A stretch of DNA of 52,772 bases from Myxococcales bacterium (GCA_030681895.1 JAUXRI010000164.1:1-52772), one strand, 5' to 3'; counted from the first letter of the stretch, positions 1 to 8,341 are shown. Notes: generated from the letters alone by a model not told the origin. Made by a program: numbers and translations.

Positions 1-501
1 GTCTACGCGCACGTCGTCGACTTCCGCCAGTGGGGCGGTTGGTCTCCGTGGGACGCGCTGGACCCGAAGCAGACGAAGACCTTCTCGGGCGCCGCGACCG
101 GTGTGGGCGCGAAGTACGACTGGGTCGGCAACCCCGACACCGTCGGTACGGGCGCGATGACCATCGACGAGGCGAAGCCGGCCGAGTCCATCGCCATCAC
201 GCTCGAGTTCAAGGTGCCGTTCCCGGCGAAGAACAAGGCGAACTTCACGTTCACGCCTGCAGCTGGCGGCACCAACGTGACCTGGGCGATGAGCGGCACC
301 AACGACTTCATGGGCAAGGCGTTCACGCTCGTGATGAACATGGACAAGATGGTCGGTGGCGACTTCGAGAAGGGGCTCGCCACGCTGAAGACCCTCGCAG
401 AGGCCGACGCGAAGAAGGCCGCCGATGACAAGGCTGCGGCTGAGAAGGCGGCTGCCGACGCGGCCGCTGCTGCTGCACCCGCCGATGCCGGCACACCTTG
501 A
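1..501 (+). CDS. SRPBCC-family (polyketide cyclase/START-like) protein, 5'-truncated
   Basis: The reading frame is open from the first base and ends at a TGA at 499-501, so the N-terminus lies outside the window. The visible part starts with VYAHVVDFRQWGGWSPW, which matches the 'v.d...W..WsPW' strand-turn typical of SRPBCC proteins of the polyketide-cyclase type 2 class. The later segments with alternating strands (ITLEFKVPFPAKN, FTFTPAAGGTNVTWAMSG) and a final long helix (MDKMVGGDFEKGLATLKTLAE) fit the helix-grip fold. The last ~40 residues are Ala/Lys/Asp rich and low complexity, an unusual tail for the family. Ligand and role cannot be told from sequence. Confidence 0.8.
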   Translation, partial: VYAHVVDFRQWGGWSPWDALDPKQTKTFSGAATGVGAKYDWVGNPDTVGTGAMTIDEAKPAESIAITLEFKVPFPAKNKANFTFTPAAGGTNVTWAMSGTNDFMGKAFTLVMNMDKMVGGDFEKGLATLKTLAEADAKKAADDKAAAEKAAADAAAAAAPADAGTP

Positions 502-525
502 CGTTGAAGCGCCGGGGCGCGTGAG

Positions 526-1146
526 GTGAAAGCAGCGCCTGTGACTTCACGCCCTGTCGCCTTCGACGCCGAGTACTACCGCCGGTATTACGAGAACCCC
601 GAGACGCGGATCTACGATCAGACCCGCCACGCGCACCTCATCGAGGGCGTGCTCGGGCTCATCGCGTGGTTGGGCTGGCCGCTCCAGTCGGTGCTCGACG
701 TCGGAGCAGGCGTGGGCTGGTGGAAGACCTGGCTCAAGAAGCACCGCAAACACGTGCGGTACCTGGGCACCGAGATGGAGGCCTCCATCTGCAAACGCTA
801 CGGGCATCAGCAGGCCGACATCCGCACGTGGCGGCCGGAGCGCACGTTCGATCTCGTCGTCTGTCACGGCGTGTTGCCGTACGTCGACGACGCCGGGCTG
901 CCCGGCGCCATCGAGAACCTCGCCGCGGGGTGCGAGGGCTTTCTCTACCTCGAGGCGATCACGAAGCGTGACGTCGCGGGCAACGTCGACACCGAACTGA
1001 CCGACACGCGCGTGCACCAGCGATCGGGAGCGGTGTACCGCAAGCTGCTGGCGCCGCATTTCAGGCAGATCGGCGCGGGGCTGTGGACGAAGCGAGATGC
1101 AGCGCTCGTGTTCTACGAGCTCGAGGTGCCGGCCGAGCGCGGCTGA
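526..1146 (+). CDS. Class I SAM-dependent methyltransferase
   Basis: A 206-residue protein with motif I VLDVGAGVGW near residue 64, an acidic post-I segment (YLGTEMEASICKRYG), and motif IV-like FDLVVCHGVLPYV, the standard Rossmann methyltransferase order. Similar short proteins act on small molecules or lipids; the substrate is unknown. It follows the SRPBCC gene by 24 bases on the same strand and may be co-transcribed. The start is taken as GTG 526; a second GTG at 541 (VTSRPVAFDAEYY) is equally possible and would shorten the protein by five residues. Its 3' end faces the minus-strand toxin gene 4 bases away. Confidence 0.82.
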   Translation: MKAAPVTSRPVAFDAEYYRRYYENPETRIYDQTRHAHLIEGVLGLIAWLGWPLQSVLDVGAGVGWWKTWLKKHRKHVRYLGTEMEASICKRYGHQQADIRTWRPERTFDLVVCHGVLPYVDDAGLPGAIENLAAGCEGFLYLEAITKRDVAGNVDTELTDTRVHQRSGAVYRKLLAPHFRQIGAGLWTKRDAALVFYELEVPAERG

Positions 1147-1149
1147 GGC

Positions 1150-1458
1150 TCAGGGGTCCTTGAGCCGGTCGATGTCGAAGGCGTAACCGAGCGCACGCTC
1201 GACATCCCACGCACGCTCTTCCGAGAGTTCGCCGATCTTCGACGACAGCCTGTTGATGGCCAGTGCGTGAAGGTTGTCGACGTTCGCGACCGAAGTTCGC
1301 GTGAGGCCTTCATCGGGCCCGAGCTCGATCTCGACAGGGATGTTCCGAATCGTGGTGGTGATCTCGGCGACGGTGACCCGCTTCAGAATTCGATACGCCT
1401 GATTGTGCGAGAGCAGCAAGACTGGTCGACGGCCAATTGGCGCAGGCAGCCAGCTCAC
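1150..1458 (-). CDS. MazF/PemK-family mRNA endoribonuclease toxin
   Basis: A 102-residue protein carrying the conserved features of MazF-like toxins: an N-terminal GRRPVLLLS strand, the TTTIR segment that supplies the catalytic Arg/Thr, and a SVANVDNLHAL strand, followed by a C-terminal helix (LSEERAWDVERALGYAF). MazF enzymes cut RNA at short sequences and stop translation. The frame is open further upstream to 1545 but overlaps the antitoxin; the GTG at 1458 (VSWLPAPIGRRP) gives the usual family length and lies 16 bases after the antitoxin stop, so I chose it. The N-terminal strand before GRRP is shorter than in classical MazF. Expected to be neutralised by the RHH protein encoded just upstream. 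Confidence 0.85.
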   Translation of the reverse strand: MSWLPAPIGRRPVLLLSHNQAYRILKRVTVAEITTTIRNIPVEIELGPDEGLTRTSVANVDNLHALAINRLSSKIGELSEERAWDVERALGYAFDIDRLKDP

Positions 1459-1474
1459 GAGAGTTCGTACTGGT

Positions 1475-1714
1475 TCAACGCTTCGCCTTCTTCTTCGGAG
1501 GTACTGCTTCCCACGTGGCTGGGTCGAGGTCGGTCTCCGCTCCATCTTGCGGCTGCTCTCGATAAGCGCGCTCCATGTCCTGCTCGAGGCGCTCGTTCAG
1601 GGCGCGACGAATGGCCTCCCGAATGAACTCAGACCGCTTGCGAGCACTCGGAGGGGCCACCCGGTTCAGGAGGGCCATGGTTCGATCATCGAGTTCGACG
1701 AGGAATTGATGCAC
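1475..1714 (-). CDS. Ribbon-helix-helix antitoxin of the MazF-type pair
   Basis: A 79-residue protein starting at GTG 1714. Residues 3-40 (FLVELDDRTMALLNRVA, then RKRSEFIREAIRRALNE) form a beta-strand followed by two helices, as in MetJ/Arc/CopG-type DNA-binding antitoxins. The C-terminal half is charged and probably disordered until it binds the toxin (ending PPKKKAKR). It precedes the toxin gene in the same transcription unit, the classical antitoxin-first order, and dimeric RHH antitoxins usually repress their own promoter. No clear operator was recognised upstream at 1715-1756. Confidence 0.85.
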   Translation of the reverse strand: MHQFLVELDDRTMALLNRVAPPSARKRSEFIREAIRRALNERLEQDMERAYREQPQDGAETDLDPATWEAVPPKKKAKR

Positions 1715-1756
1715 ATGGAGCAGGCTAGAGAGTTCCTCCAGGTCCAGTAAGGGGCC

Positions 1757-3433
1757 TCACGGGGGCGGCGGGATCATCACGCCCGCGACCGCGTCCCAGA
1801 AGTCGCACTCGGTGTTCCGCCAGCCTGTGCCCGTGGTGACCGTCGCGTCGAGCTGAAGGAACGGCTCCGACGCCGAGACGGCCGGCCACACCGGCGCGCC
1901 TCCACCGTTCGGGTCTCCGGTCGCGGCGAAGCGCGTCCAATAGCCGAGCATCGAGGCCTCGACCGCGAGATCGCCCGCCGGCGCGTTGGGGAACGCCTCG
2001 CTCAGCTTCTGAAAGACGTAGGCAAGCTCGAGACCGTGGAAAGCCCCGCGCGCAGGGAGGAGCGCACGTGAGTAGAGGTACCGGTACACAGGCACTCCCG
2101 GCTGGCCACGCGCCGCGGCTCGCGTCGAGATGCGCGCCTGACAGCCGAAGAACGCATCGGTGGTGACCTGAATCAGCGCCTTGCGCGGCGTGCCGTACGT
2201 GGCCGTCGGGTAGGTCATCAGCACGCGGTCGGCGAGCGTCGGTCCCACGAGGCCAGTCGCGGCGGCCCGATACTCTGCCTCGGTGGTGATGGCAGGCATC
2301 GAGAGCGCCGTCTCTTCGGTGTTCGCGCCGATGATGAGCGGCACCTTGTGGTGAGCGCCGGCGCGAAGCGCGTCACTCGGCACCTGCGGGAGCACCCTGC
2401 CATCGACGACCGGGCCCCAGCTCACCGGAGGGCGACGGCCTCCGACCACGACCGGCACCGGGTACGCGCGAATCAACTGCTCCGGCGTCAACGCGCGCAG
2501 ACACGACGGCACGTCGGCCGCGGTGGTGCAGCCAGTGCCGGGAAGCCACAGCGCCGCTTCCGCGCGACGCACCGCGGGTTGCAGCGCCGCGACACACGAG
2601 CCCGATTGCACCAGCGCGCGGTGGAAGAGCCCCGCCGAGCCCGGCATCGCGAGGTGCGTGCAGGTGTTCACCGCGCCCGCGCTCTCTCCGAAGAGCAGCA
2701 CCCGAGAAGGGTCTCCGCCGAACGCGCCGACGTTGCGCTGCACCCACTTCAACGCCGCCTGCTGATCCTGCAGGCCGTAGTTCCCCGAGACGCCAGCATC
2801 TGACTCGTCGTCGAGCACGGGCATCGTCAGAAACCCCAGCACGCCGAGCCGGTACTGCATGGTGACGACGACGACGTTGCCGCGCTGCGCGAGGAGCGTG
2901 CCGTCGTACAGCGAGACCTGCGCCGCGCCGAACGTCTCTGACGCCGAGCCGCCCGTGTTGCCACCACCATGAATGAACGCCATCACCGGCAGGCCAGCGT
3001 CGCGACCGACACCGAGCGGCGTGAAGACGTTGAGCGTCAGGCAGTCCTCCGAGCCCTCCACCGGCGCGCCCGCGTCGAACCCGCCGCCCTGGTCCTGGAC
3101 GAGCTGCGGGCACTGCGCTCCGAACTGCAGCACCTCACGCGTCCCCGGCCAGCACGTCAGGTCGGTCTCGGGCGGGCGCCAGCGCAGCGCACCGACGGGC
3201 GGCTTCACGTACGGCATGCCACGAAACGCGCGACCGTTCGCCGAGACCTGGCCACGCACTGGACCCCGCTCGGTGAAGACGATGTCGGAAGCCTCGAGCG
3301 CGCCAGCGTTGCAGTCGAGGCCGGCGTCGAGCAGCGCGCCTGCGTCCTGCGCCACGCCTCCATCGACGGTCGGTGGTGGCATCCCACATCCAACGACCAG
3401 ACAGCCGGCAAGCACGGCGACCGAGGTTCGCAT
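1757..3433 (-). CDS. Type-B carboxylesterase lipoprotein
   Basis: Start is ATG 3433, giving 558 residues; the frame is open further upstream but that part overlaps the divergent gene at 3501 and lacks coding character, whereas MRTSVAVLAGCLVVGC is a lipoprotein signal peptide. A short DAG-containing linker follows (VAQDAGALLDAGLD). The catalytic domain has the hallmarks of the carboxylesterase/cholinesterase family: GPVRGQVS and RGMPYVKPPVG near the start, EDCLTLNVFTP, the oxyanion segment HGGGNTGG, and the nucleophile elbow GESAGAVNT. It likely hydrolyses carboxylic esters at the outer membrane or periplasm. Substrate not predictable. Divergent from the FGE-like gene with 67 bases between. 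Confidence 0.9.
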   Translation of the reverse strand: MRTSVAVLAGCLVVGCGMPPPTVDGGVAQDAGALLDAGLDCNAGALEASDIVFTERGPVRGQVSANGRAFRGMPYVKPPVGALRWRPPETDLTCWPGTREVLQFGAQCPQLVQDQGGGFDAGAPVEGSEDCLTLNVFTPLGVGRDAGLPVMAFIHGGGNTGGSASETFGAAQVSLYDGTLLAQRGNVVVVTMQYRLGVLGFLTMPVLDDESDAGVSGNYGLQDQQAALKWVQRNVGAFGGDPSRVLLFGESAGAVNTCTHLAMPGSAGLFHRALVQSGSCVAALQPAVRRAEAALWLPGTGCTTAADVPSCLRALTPEQLIRAYPVPVVVGGRRPPVSWGPVVDGRVLPQVPSDALRAGAHHKVPLIIGANTEETALSMPAITTEAEYRAAATGLVGPTLADRVLMTYPTATYGTPRKALIQVTTDAFFGCQARISTRAAARGQPGVPVYRYLYSRALLPARGAFHGLELAYVFQKLSEAFPNAPAGDLAVEASMLGYWTRFAATGDPNGGGAPVWPAVSASEPFLQLDATVTTGTGWRNTECDFWDAVAGVMIPPPP

Positions 3434-3500
3434 GTGCGCTCCAACACGCGAGGCGGCGGGAGGTTGCGCCGGGCGCTGAGATTCTGTCACACCGGCCCAC

Positions 3501-4583
3501 ATGCGCAGCCGAGTGCTCGTGCTTCTGATCGTCCTGGCTTCGTGTGGCCCGGAAGAGCCCATGAGCGATGCCGGACAGGTGATGGATGCCTCGGTCGCCA
3601 TGGACGCCGGCTCGACTGACGCAGATGCCGGAGCGCCAGATGCTGGCCCTGTGACAGGCGCTGGCGCCGCGGACTCCGGCCTGCCTGACGCGGGAACTCC
3701 GGACGCTGGCTCGGGCGCACTCGACTCGGGCGTTCCAGACGCTGGCACTCCCGACGCTGGAGGTCTGCCCATCACCTGCACTGCCGCAGGCCTGCCCGGC
3801 ACCTGTCTGCCAGTCGGTGAGTGTCGCGACACGCGGCAGCCAACCGCTGGCCTGTGCCCCGGCCCCTCGACGATTCAGTGCTGCACGCCGCGGTTCACGA
3901 ACGCGTGCGACCCGAACGCTCGGCCACTCCCGAACACCGGGCTCGCCGAAGCGCCCGGCACCGGCAGCTGCGCCGCAGGCATGGTGAGCATCGGCACGTT
4001 CTGTATCGATCGCTACGAAGCGTTCCTCGAAGAGACCGATGGTGGCGCGTGGTGTCCCTTCGTCAACCCGGGCACGCGTCGGCTGCGCGCACGCTCGGCG
4101 ATCGGCTCAGTCCCCCAGGGATTCATCAATCAGGTGCAGGCGGCTGCGGCGTGCGCCGAGTCAGGCAAGCGCTTGTGCACCGACGCCGAGTGGCTGCGCG
4201 CGTGTCGGGGGCCGACGAACTCGACGTACCCGTACGGCAACACCCGCCTCACCGGTGTCTGCAACGATCGCCGCTCGGTGCACCCGGCGATCGAGCTCTA
4301 CGGAACGAGCGCCTCATGGGTCTTCAGCCACATCGACAGTCCCTGCCTCAACCAGCTCGACGGCGGGCTCGCGCGCTCAGGCAGCTTCTCGGGCTGCAAC
4401 TCGGCCGAAGACGTCTTCGATCTCATGGGCAACCTGCACGAGTGGACGGCGGATCCCGCCGGCACGTTCCGCGGCGGCTTCTACGTCGACACGGTGATCA
4501 ACGGGAACGGCTGCCTCTACGCGACGACCGCGCACGACGTCTCGCACTGGGACTACTCGACCGGCTTCCGCTGCTGTCAGTGA
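3501..4583 (+). CDS. FGE/SUMF1-like (sulfatase-modifying factor domain) lipoprotein
   Basis: A 360-residue protein beginning with a lipoprotein signal (MRSRVLVLLIVLASC). Residues ~20-90 are a low-complexity linker rich in DAG/DSG repeats, followed by a Cys-rich segment (~90-150). From ~155 on it resembles the formylglycine-generating-enzyme fold: MVSIGTFCIDRYEAF, KRLCTDAEWLRACRG, YPYGN, EDVFDLMGNLHEWTAD and terminal GFRCC. The family also includes non-enzymatic members in secreted proteins, and I see no clear pair of the copper-binding active-site cysteines of true FGE, so a binding or structural role is as likely as sulfatase activation. No sulfatase gene is in the window. It converges on the peptide deformylase gene with a 3-base gap. 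Confidence 0.85.
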   Translation: MRSRVLVLLIVLASCGPEEPMSDAGQVMDASVAMDAGSTDADAGAPDAGPVTGAGAADSGLPDAGTPDAGSGALDSGVPDAGTPDAGGLPITCTAAGLPGTCLPVGECRDTRQPTAGLCPGPSTIQCCTPRFTNACDPNARPLPNTGLAEAPGTGSCAAGMVSIGTFCIDRYEAFLEETDGGAWCPFVNPGTRRLRARSAIGSVPQGFINQVQAAAACAESGKRLCTDAEWLRACRGPTNSTYPYGNTRLTGVCNDRRSVHPAIELYGTSASWVFSHIDSPCLNQLDGGLARSGSFSGCNSAEDVFDLMGNLHEWTADPAGTFRGGFYVDTVINGNGCLYATTAHDVSHWDYSTGFRCCQ

Positions 4584-4586
4584 CGG

Positions 4587-5264
4587 CTACTTCACGCCGA
4601 GGGCCTGCTTCACCTCGGCGATCGGCTTGCCGCCGTACAGCGCCTTCACCTGCGGCAGCGTTCCGAACGAGCGGGTGATCATGCGATCGACGTAGAGCAT
4701 GCCGTCGAGGTGATCGACCTCGTGTTGCAGAATGCGCGCAGGCCAGCCGCGCACGCGCCACGTCTGCGGTTGGCCCTTCTCGTCGAGGCCCGACACTTCG
4801 ACCTCACGCCAGCGCTCCACCAAGCCGGCGAAGCCCGCGACCGAAAGACAGCCTTCGAAGAAGGTGACGCGCTCCTCGCCGACGGGCGTGAGCGTCGGGT
4901 TGATGATGACGCGCAGTGGGACCGGCGTGCGCTCGCGCTCGTCGCGTTCTTGCTGGGTGAGTGAGACCTGCAGCGTCTCGGGGTCCTCCAGCACCAACAC
5001 GCGCAGCGAGACGCCCAGCTGCGGCGCCGCGAGCCCGACCCCCGGAGCCCTTCGCATCGCGTCCGTCATGCGCACGATGAGCTGCTGAAACTCAGGCGTG
5101 GCGATCTGCTCGACGGGCACGTCCTTCGCCCGCGCACGCAGCACCGGGTTACCGGTCTGCACGATGGGGTTCTCGACCACGTCCATGGAGCCTCCTGACT
5201 TCATGACCGTGCCACTGGTGGCGCAGGCCGTGGTGAAGACCGCGATGATGATCAGATATCTCAT
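4587..5264 (-). CDS. def: Peptide deformylase with N-terminal export/lipoprotein-like signal
   Basis: A 225-residue protein with all three deformylase metal-site motifs: GVGLAAPQ (75-82), EGCLS with metal ligand Cys139 (137-141) and HEVDH (181-185). Deformylases remove the formyl group from nascent N-terminal methionine in the cytosol. Here the catalytic domain is preceded by a hydrophobic stretch and a cysteine (MRYLIIIAVFTTACATSG), which looks like a lipoprotein or membrane-anchor signal, though the residues before Cys14 are not an ideal lipobox. Its ATG overlaps the stop of the upstream GH31 gene by 4 bases (ATGA), so the two are probably translationally coupled. This is likely an accessory copy rather than the housekeeping def. 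I am sure of the family and less sure of the location. Confidence 0.9.
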   Translation of the reverse strand: MRYLIIIAVFTTACATSGTVMKSGGSMDVVENPIVQTGNPVLRARAKDVPVEQIATPEFQQLIVRMTDAMRRAPGVGLAAPQLGVSLRVLVLEDPETLQVSLTQQERDERERTPVPLRVIINPTLTPVGEERVTFFEGCLSVAGFAGLVERWREVEVSGLDEKGQPQTWRVRGWPARILQHEVDHLDGMLYVDRMITRSFGTLPQVKALYGGKPIAEVKQALGVK

Positions 5265-7672
5265 GGCGCAGTGACGACCTCGACGTCGATGGTGCGGGCG
5301 GGCCCGGTGATGGTGAGGACTCCCAGCGAGCCTGCGAGCGGACCTGCCCCCGCGAGTCGAACGACGACGCGCCCGGCCCCACGCGTCACGCACCCGCGCT
5401 GCGTCGCGCTCGCACAGTCAGGCAGCGCCGCGCCTGCTTCAGTGAAGGCGGTCTCTGCGCCGGGCGTCGACGCGTAGCTGGTGCCATCACGCTCGACGAA
5501 GGTCTCCGTCCCACCGGGAGCCCACAGCAAGACGCGCTCGTTCTTCACGTCTTCGAGATCGACCGTCGGCGTATCGGCCGGAACGAGCGTGTCGACGCGC
5601 TCCGGCAGTCGGGGAATCACGGCGCCACGTTTGAGCCACAGCGGAACTTCTCCGATCGCCGCCGTCGCCATCAGATCGACCGGACCCGTCACCGAGGCCG
5701 AGCCATCGAGCGCGACCCACGCTCCGGTCGGCACGTGCACCGCGCGCTGCGTGACGCCCTGGTCGACGATCGGAGCGACGAGCAACGAGCGGCCGAGCAC
5801 GTACTCATCCGCAATCGTCCACGTCGCCGGGTCCTGCGGCGCCTCGAGAAAAAGCCCGCGCATGATGGGCAGGCCCGTCTCTTCGGCCTCGCGACTCAGA
5901 CCATCGAAGAATGGGAACAACTGAATGTGGAACTTCGCCCAGCGCCGGTAGTGCGCGAGCGTCTCGGCGTCCTTCTCGAGGCTCCAGTTGTCACGTGGGT
6001 CGATGCCGTGATGCGTGCGCATAACGGGCGAGAGCGCGCCGAGCGACGTCCACCGGAAGAAGAGCTCCTTGGTCGAGTTCGGGTTGGTGCCCGACTGGTA
6101 GCCCGCGATGTCGTGGCCGTAGGTCGAGACGCCTGCGAGGCCGAGGTTGATGCCCATGGGCACGACGGTGAACATGCCGTCGTCGCGCTGAAAGTCGGTG
6201 CGCTGGTCGCCAGCCCAGACGACTGGCGCGTAGCGGTTGGCGCCAAACCAGCCGGCGCGCGAGAAGAAGAGCAGGCGTTCGCCGCTCGGGTCGCGCTCCT
6301 TCATCACCTCGGCGTTCAGCTTCACCCACTCGGTCGGGTAGCGGTTGTGCGCCTCGAGCGGGTTCTCGCCGCTTACCAGCACCGCGTCGTGCGGCAGCCA
6401 CTCGGCGAAGTCCGCCATCCACCCCTTGAAGCCGACGTCGAGCGCCTGCCGCAGGTAGCCCTTCACCCACTCGCGCGTCTCGGGCCGAGAGAGATCGGCA
6501 AGCCCCGTCGGCTTGAAGGTGACGCCGTCGAACAAGTACGGCGTGCCCTTCTCGTTCTTGACGAAGTGATTGCCCGCGCTGGCCTCGGAGAAGATGCGCT
6601 CGTTCTCGACGATGAAGGTGTTGAAGTACGCCTGCCAGTCGATGCCTGCGGAGGCGAGCTCACGGGCGATGACCTCGGCGTCCGGGTAGAGCGTGCGATC
6701 GAGATCCCACTCTTCCTTCAATCGATAGCCTGACGCGTTCTCGCGACCGCCGCGGAAGTCCTCCGTCCAGATGGCTGACGAGGGCACGTCGTTGTCTCGA
6801 AGGTACTTCGCGAACCGGCGCACCTCAGCGGGGCCGAAGATGGCGTCGTTCCACGGCGCGAAGGCGACCGGCGGCGGCTTGATCTGCCGGCCCAGAACTC
6901 CAGCCGTCGCGCGGGTGAGCGCCTGCGCCGGCGAGTCACCGTGAAAGAGCCAGAGCGTGAACGAGTTGCTCCACGCCTCGACCCGCCACGAGGTGCTGTT
7001 CACGCTGCACAGCTCGAAGACCGAGCGCGCGTCGGTCTGCGCGACGGCGATGAAGCCTCTGTTCGAGAGAAACGTCGGCATGCCGTAGCTCGACGCGTGG
7101 CGGGTGCCCTCGAGCATCCACGCCTCGGGGTACTCGTCGTCGGCGATGCGCTTACCGATGCCGGGCTCGCTCGTCCACAGCGCGACCGTGTGGCCTCGGT
7201 GATCGACGCCGTCAGCTTGCGCGCCGAAGCCGAGGAAGTGATCGGTCTCGGCACAGGCGAACGCGAGGGACAGCCGATTCATCGCGGGATCCTTCGCGGC
7301 GAACTTCAGCTCCAGCGCGCCCTCGGTCGCGCGCGCTTCGACGCTGACGACGACATCACCTGCGGAGTTCCGGTAGCTCCCCTTCCCGAGCTCGGTCGCG
7401 ACGCTGTCCCACGCGAAGTCGTTCGCCTCGATCCACGCCTGGTTTCCATCGGTGATCTTCCAGCTGCCGAACTGCATCTCGTGACGGGCGCGCGCGCTGC
7501 GAACCGCGGCCTGCGCGTACGCCTGGGAGCCCGAGGTGCCACGGAGCAGCTCGACCGGCCCCGCCTTCACCGCGAGGGTCTTCCCTTCGACCGGCAACGA
7601 GAACGTCGACAACGTCGGAGCGGAAGGAACACAGCCAAGAACTGCGGCCACCACGATCACGAGACGACGCAT
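5261..7672 (-). CDS. GH31-family alpha-glycosidase lipoprotein (sulfoquinovosidase-like subgroup)
   Basis: An 803-residue protein with a lipoprotein signal (MRRLVIVVAAVLGC). An N-terminal beta-sandwich (to ~260) leads into a GH31 barrel: PPVAFAPWNDAIFG, the nucleophile motif WMADFAEWLP with Asp421, and the acid/base region FFSRAGWFG...VVWAGDQ with Asp489, then HDIAGYQSGTNPNSTKELFFRW and MRTHHG. The WMADF.E and SRAG...WAGDQ pattern is closest to YihQ-type sulfoquinovosidases rather than classical maltases, but residues fixing the sulfonate were not verified. A C-terminal beta-domain follows. It probably releases sugars from alpha-glycosides at the cell surface. Coupled to the downstream deformylase by a 4-base overlap; divergent from the Nudix gene. 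Confidence 0.9.
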   Translation of the reverse strand: MRRLVIVVAAVLGCVPSAPTLSTFSLPVEGKTLAVKAGPVELLRGTSGSQAYAQAAVRSARARHEMQFGSWKITDGNQAWIEANDFAWDSVATELGKGSYRNSAGDVVVSVEARATEGALELKFAAKDPAMNRLSLAFACAETDHFLGFGAQADGVDHRGHTVALWTSEPGIGKRIADDEYPEAWMLEGTRHASSYGMPTFLSNRGFIAVAQTDARSVFELCSVNSTSWRVEAWSNSFTLWLFHGDSPAQALTRATAGVLGRQIKPPPVAFAPWNDAIFGPAEVRRFAKYLRDNDVPSSAIWTEDFRGGRENASGYRLKEEWDLDRTLYPDAEVIARELASAGIDWQAYFNTFIVENERIFSEASAGNHFVKNEKGTPYLFDGVTFKPTGLADLSRPETREWVKGYLRQALDVGFKGWMADFAEWLPHDAVLVSGENPLEAHNRYPTEWVKLNAEVMKERDPSGERLLFFSRAGWFGANRYAPVVWAGDQRTDFQRDDGMFTVVPMGINLGLAGVSTYGHDIAGYQSGTNPNSTKELFFRWTSLGALSPVMRTHHGIDPRDNWSLEKDAETLAHYRRWAKFHIQLFPFFDGLSREAEETGLPIMRGLFLEAPQDPATWTIADEYVLGRSLLVAPIVDQGVTQRAVHVPTGAWVALDGSASVTGPVDLMATAAIGEVPLWLKRGAVIPRLPERVDTLVPADTPTVDLEDVKNERVLLWAPGGTETFVERDGTSYASTPGAETAFTEAGAALPDCASATQRGCVTRGAGRVVVRLAGAGPLAGSLGVLTITGPARTIDVEVVTAP

Positions 7673-7732
7673 GGTCGCGGGTTACAGCACGGACCCATGC
7701 CGCGCGTCGTGGCCCGGGTTACACGCGTGGAC

Positions 7733-8335
7733 ATGCGCTGGCTCGAATGGATTCAGACCCTCACCACCGTCTCTCAGCGGGGCCTCGCGTACTCGAAGGA
7801 CCCGTACGATCGAGACAACTACGAGCTGCTTCGATCGCTCTGCGCCGAGATGGTGCTGCATGGCGCGCAGGAGCCGATTGACGCGAAGGCGCTCCTGTCA
7901 GCGCAGACTGGCTACCCGACGCCCAAGGTCGACGTGCGCGCGGCGGTGGTGCGCGATGGTCAGCTGCTGCTCGTCAAGGAGAACCAGGACGGCAAGTGGG
8001 CGCTCCCGGGAAGCTGGGCCGATCTCGGCGTGTCGCCTGCTGAGATGGCAGCGAAAGAGGTCCGCGAGGAGACAGGCTTCGAGGTGAAGGCGACGAGGCT
8101 GCTCGGCGTGTTCGGCAAGCGCGTGAACGACGCGAACATCTTCAGTGTCTACAAGCTCATCTTCCAGTGCGAGCTGCTCGGCGGAGAAGCGCGCACCAGC
8201 CACGAGACGAGCGACGTGCGCTTCTTCCCGCGTGACGCGTTGCCCGAGCTCTCGATGAACCGCACGCACCCGAGGCACCTCGAGGTGGTGTTCGCGCGGT
8301 TGGACGACGCGTCGCTGCCGGCGTTCTTCGAGTGA
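7733..8335 (+). CDS. Nudix hydrolase with Nudix_N domain
   Basis: About 200 residues. The N-terminal part (MRWLEWIQTLTTVSQRGLAY, then SKDPYDRDNYELLR) matches the helical domain found in front of Nudix hydrolases annotated as acting on nucleoside-diphosphate-linked compounds (PF12535). The Nudix box is complete: G-V-S-P-A-E-M-A-A-K-E-V-R-E-E-T-G-F fits GX5EX7REUXEEXGU with the EXXEE metal ligands. It should cleave a nucleoside diphosphate linked to another moiety; the substrate is unknown. ATG 7733 begins exactly at the family N-terminus; an in-frame ATG at 7697 would add 12 residues that do not look conserved. Confidence 0.88.
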   Translation: MRWLEWIQTLTTVSQRGLAYSKDPYDRDNYELLRSLCAEMVLHGAQEPIDAKALLSAQTGYPTPKVDVRAAVVRDGQLLLVKENQDGKWALPGSWADLGVSPAEMAAKEVREETGFEVKATRLLGVFGKRVNDANIFSVYKLIFQCELLGGEARTSHETSDVRFFPRDALPELSMNRTHPRHLEVVFARLDDASLPAFFE

Positions 8336-8341
8336 AGAGTC

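Noticed and set aside
3434..3832. Upstream extension of the carboxylesterase frame (Pro/Ser/Ala-rich)
   Set aside because: It is the antisense of the DAG-repeat region of the FGE-like gene; ATG 3433 begins a lipoprotein signal.
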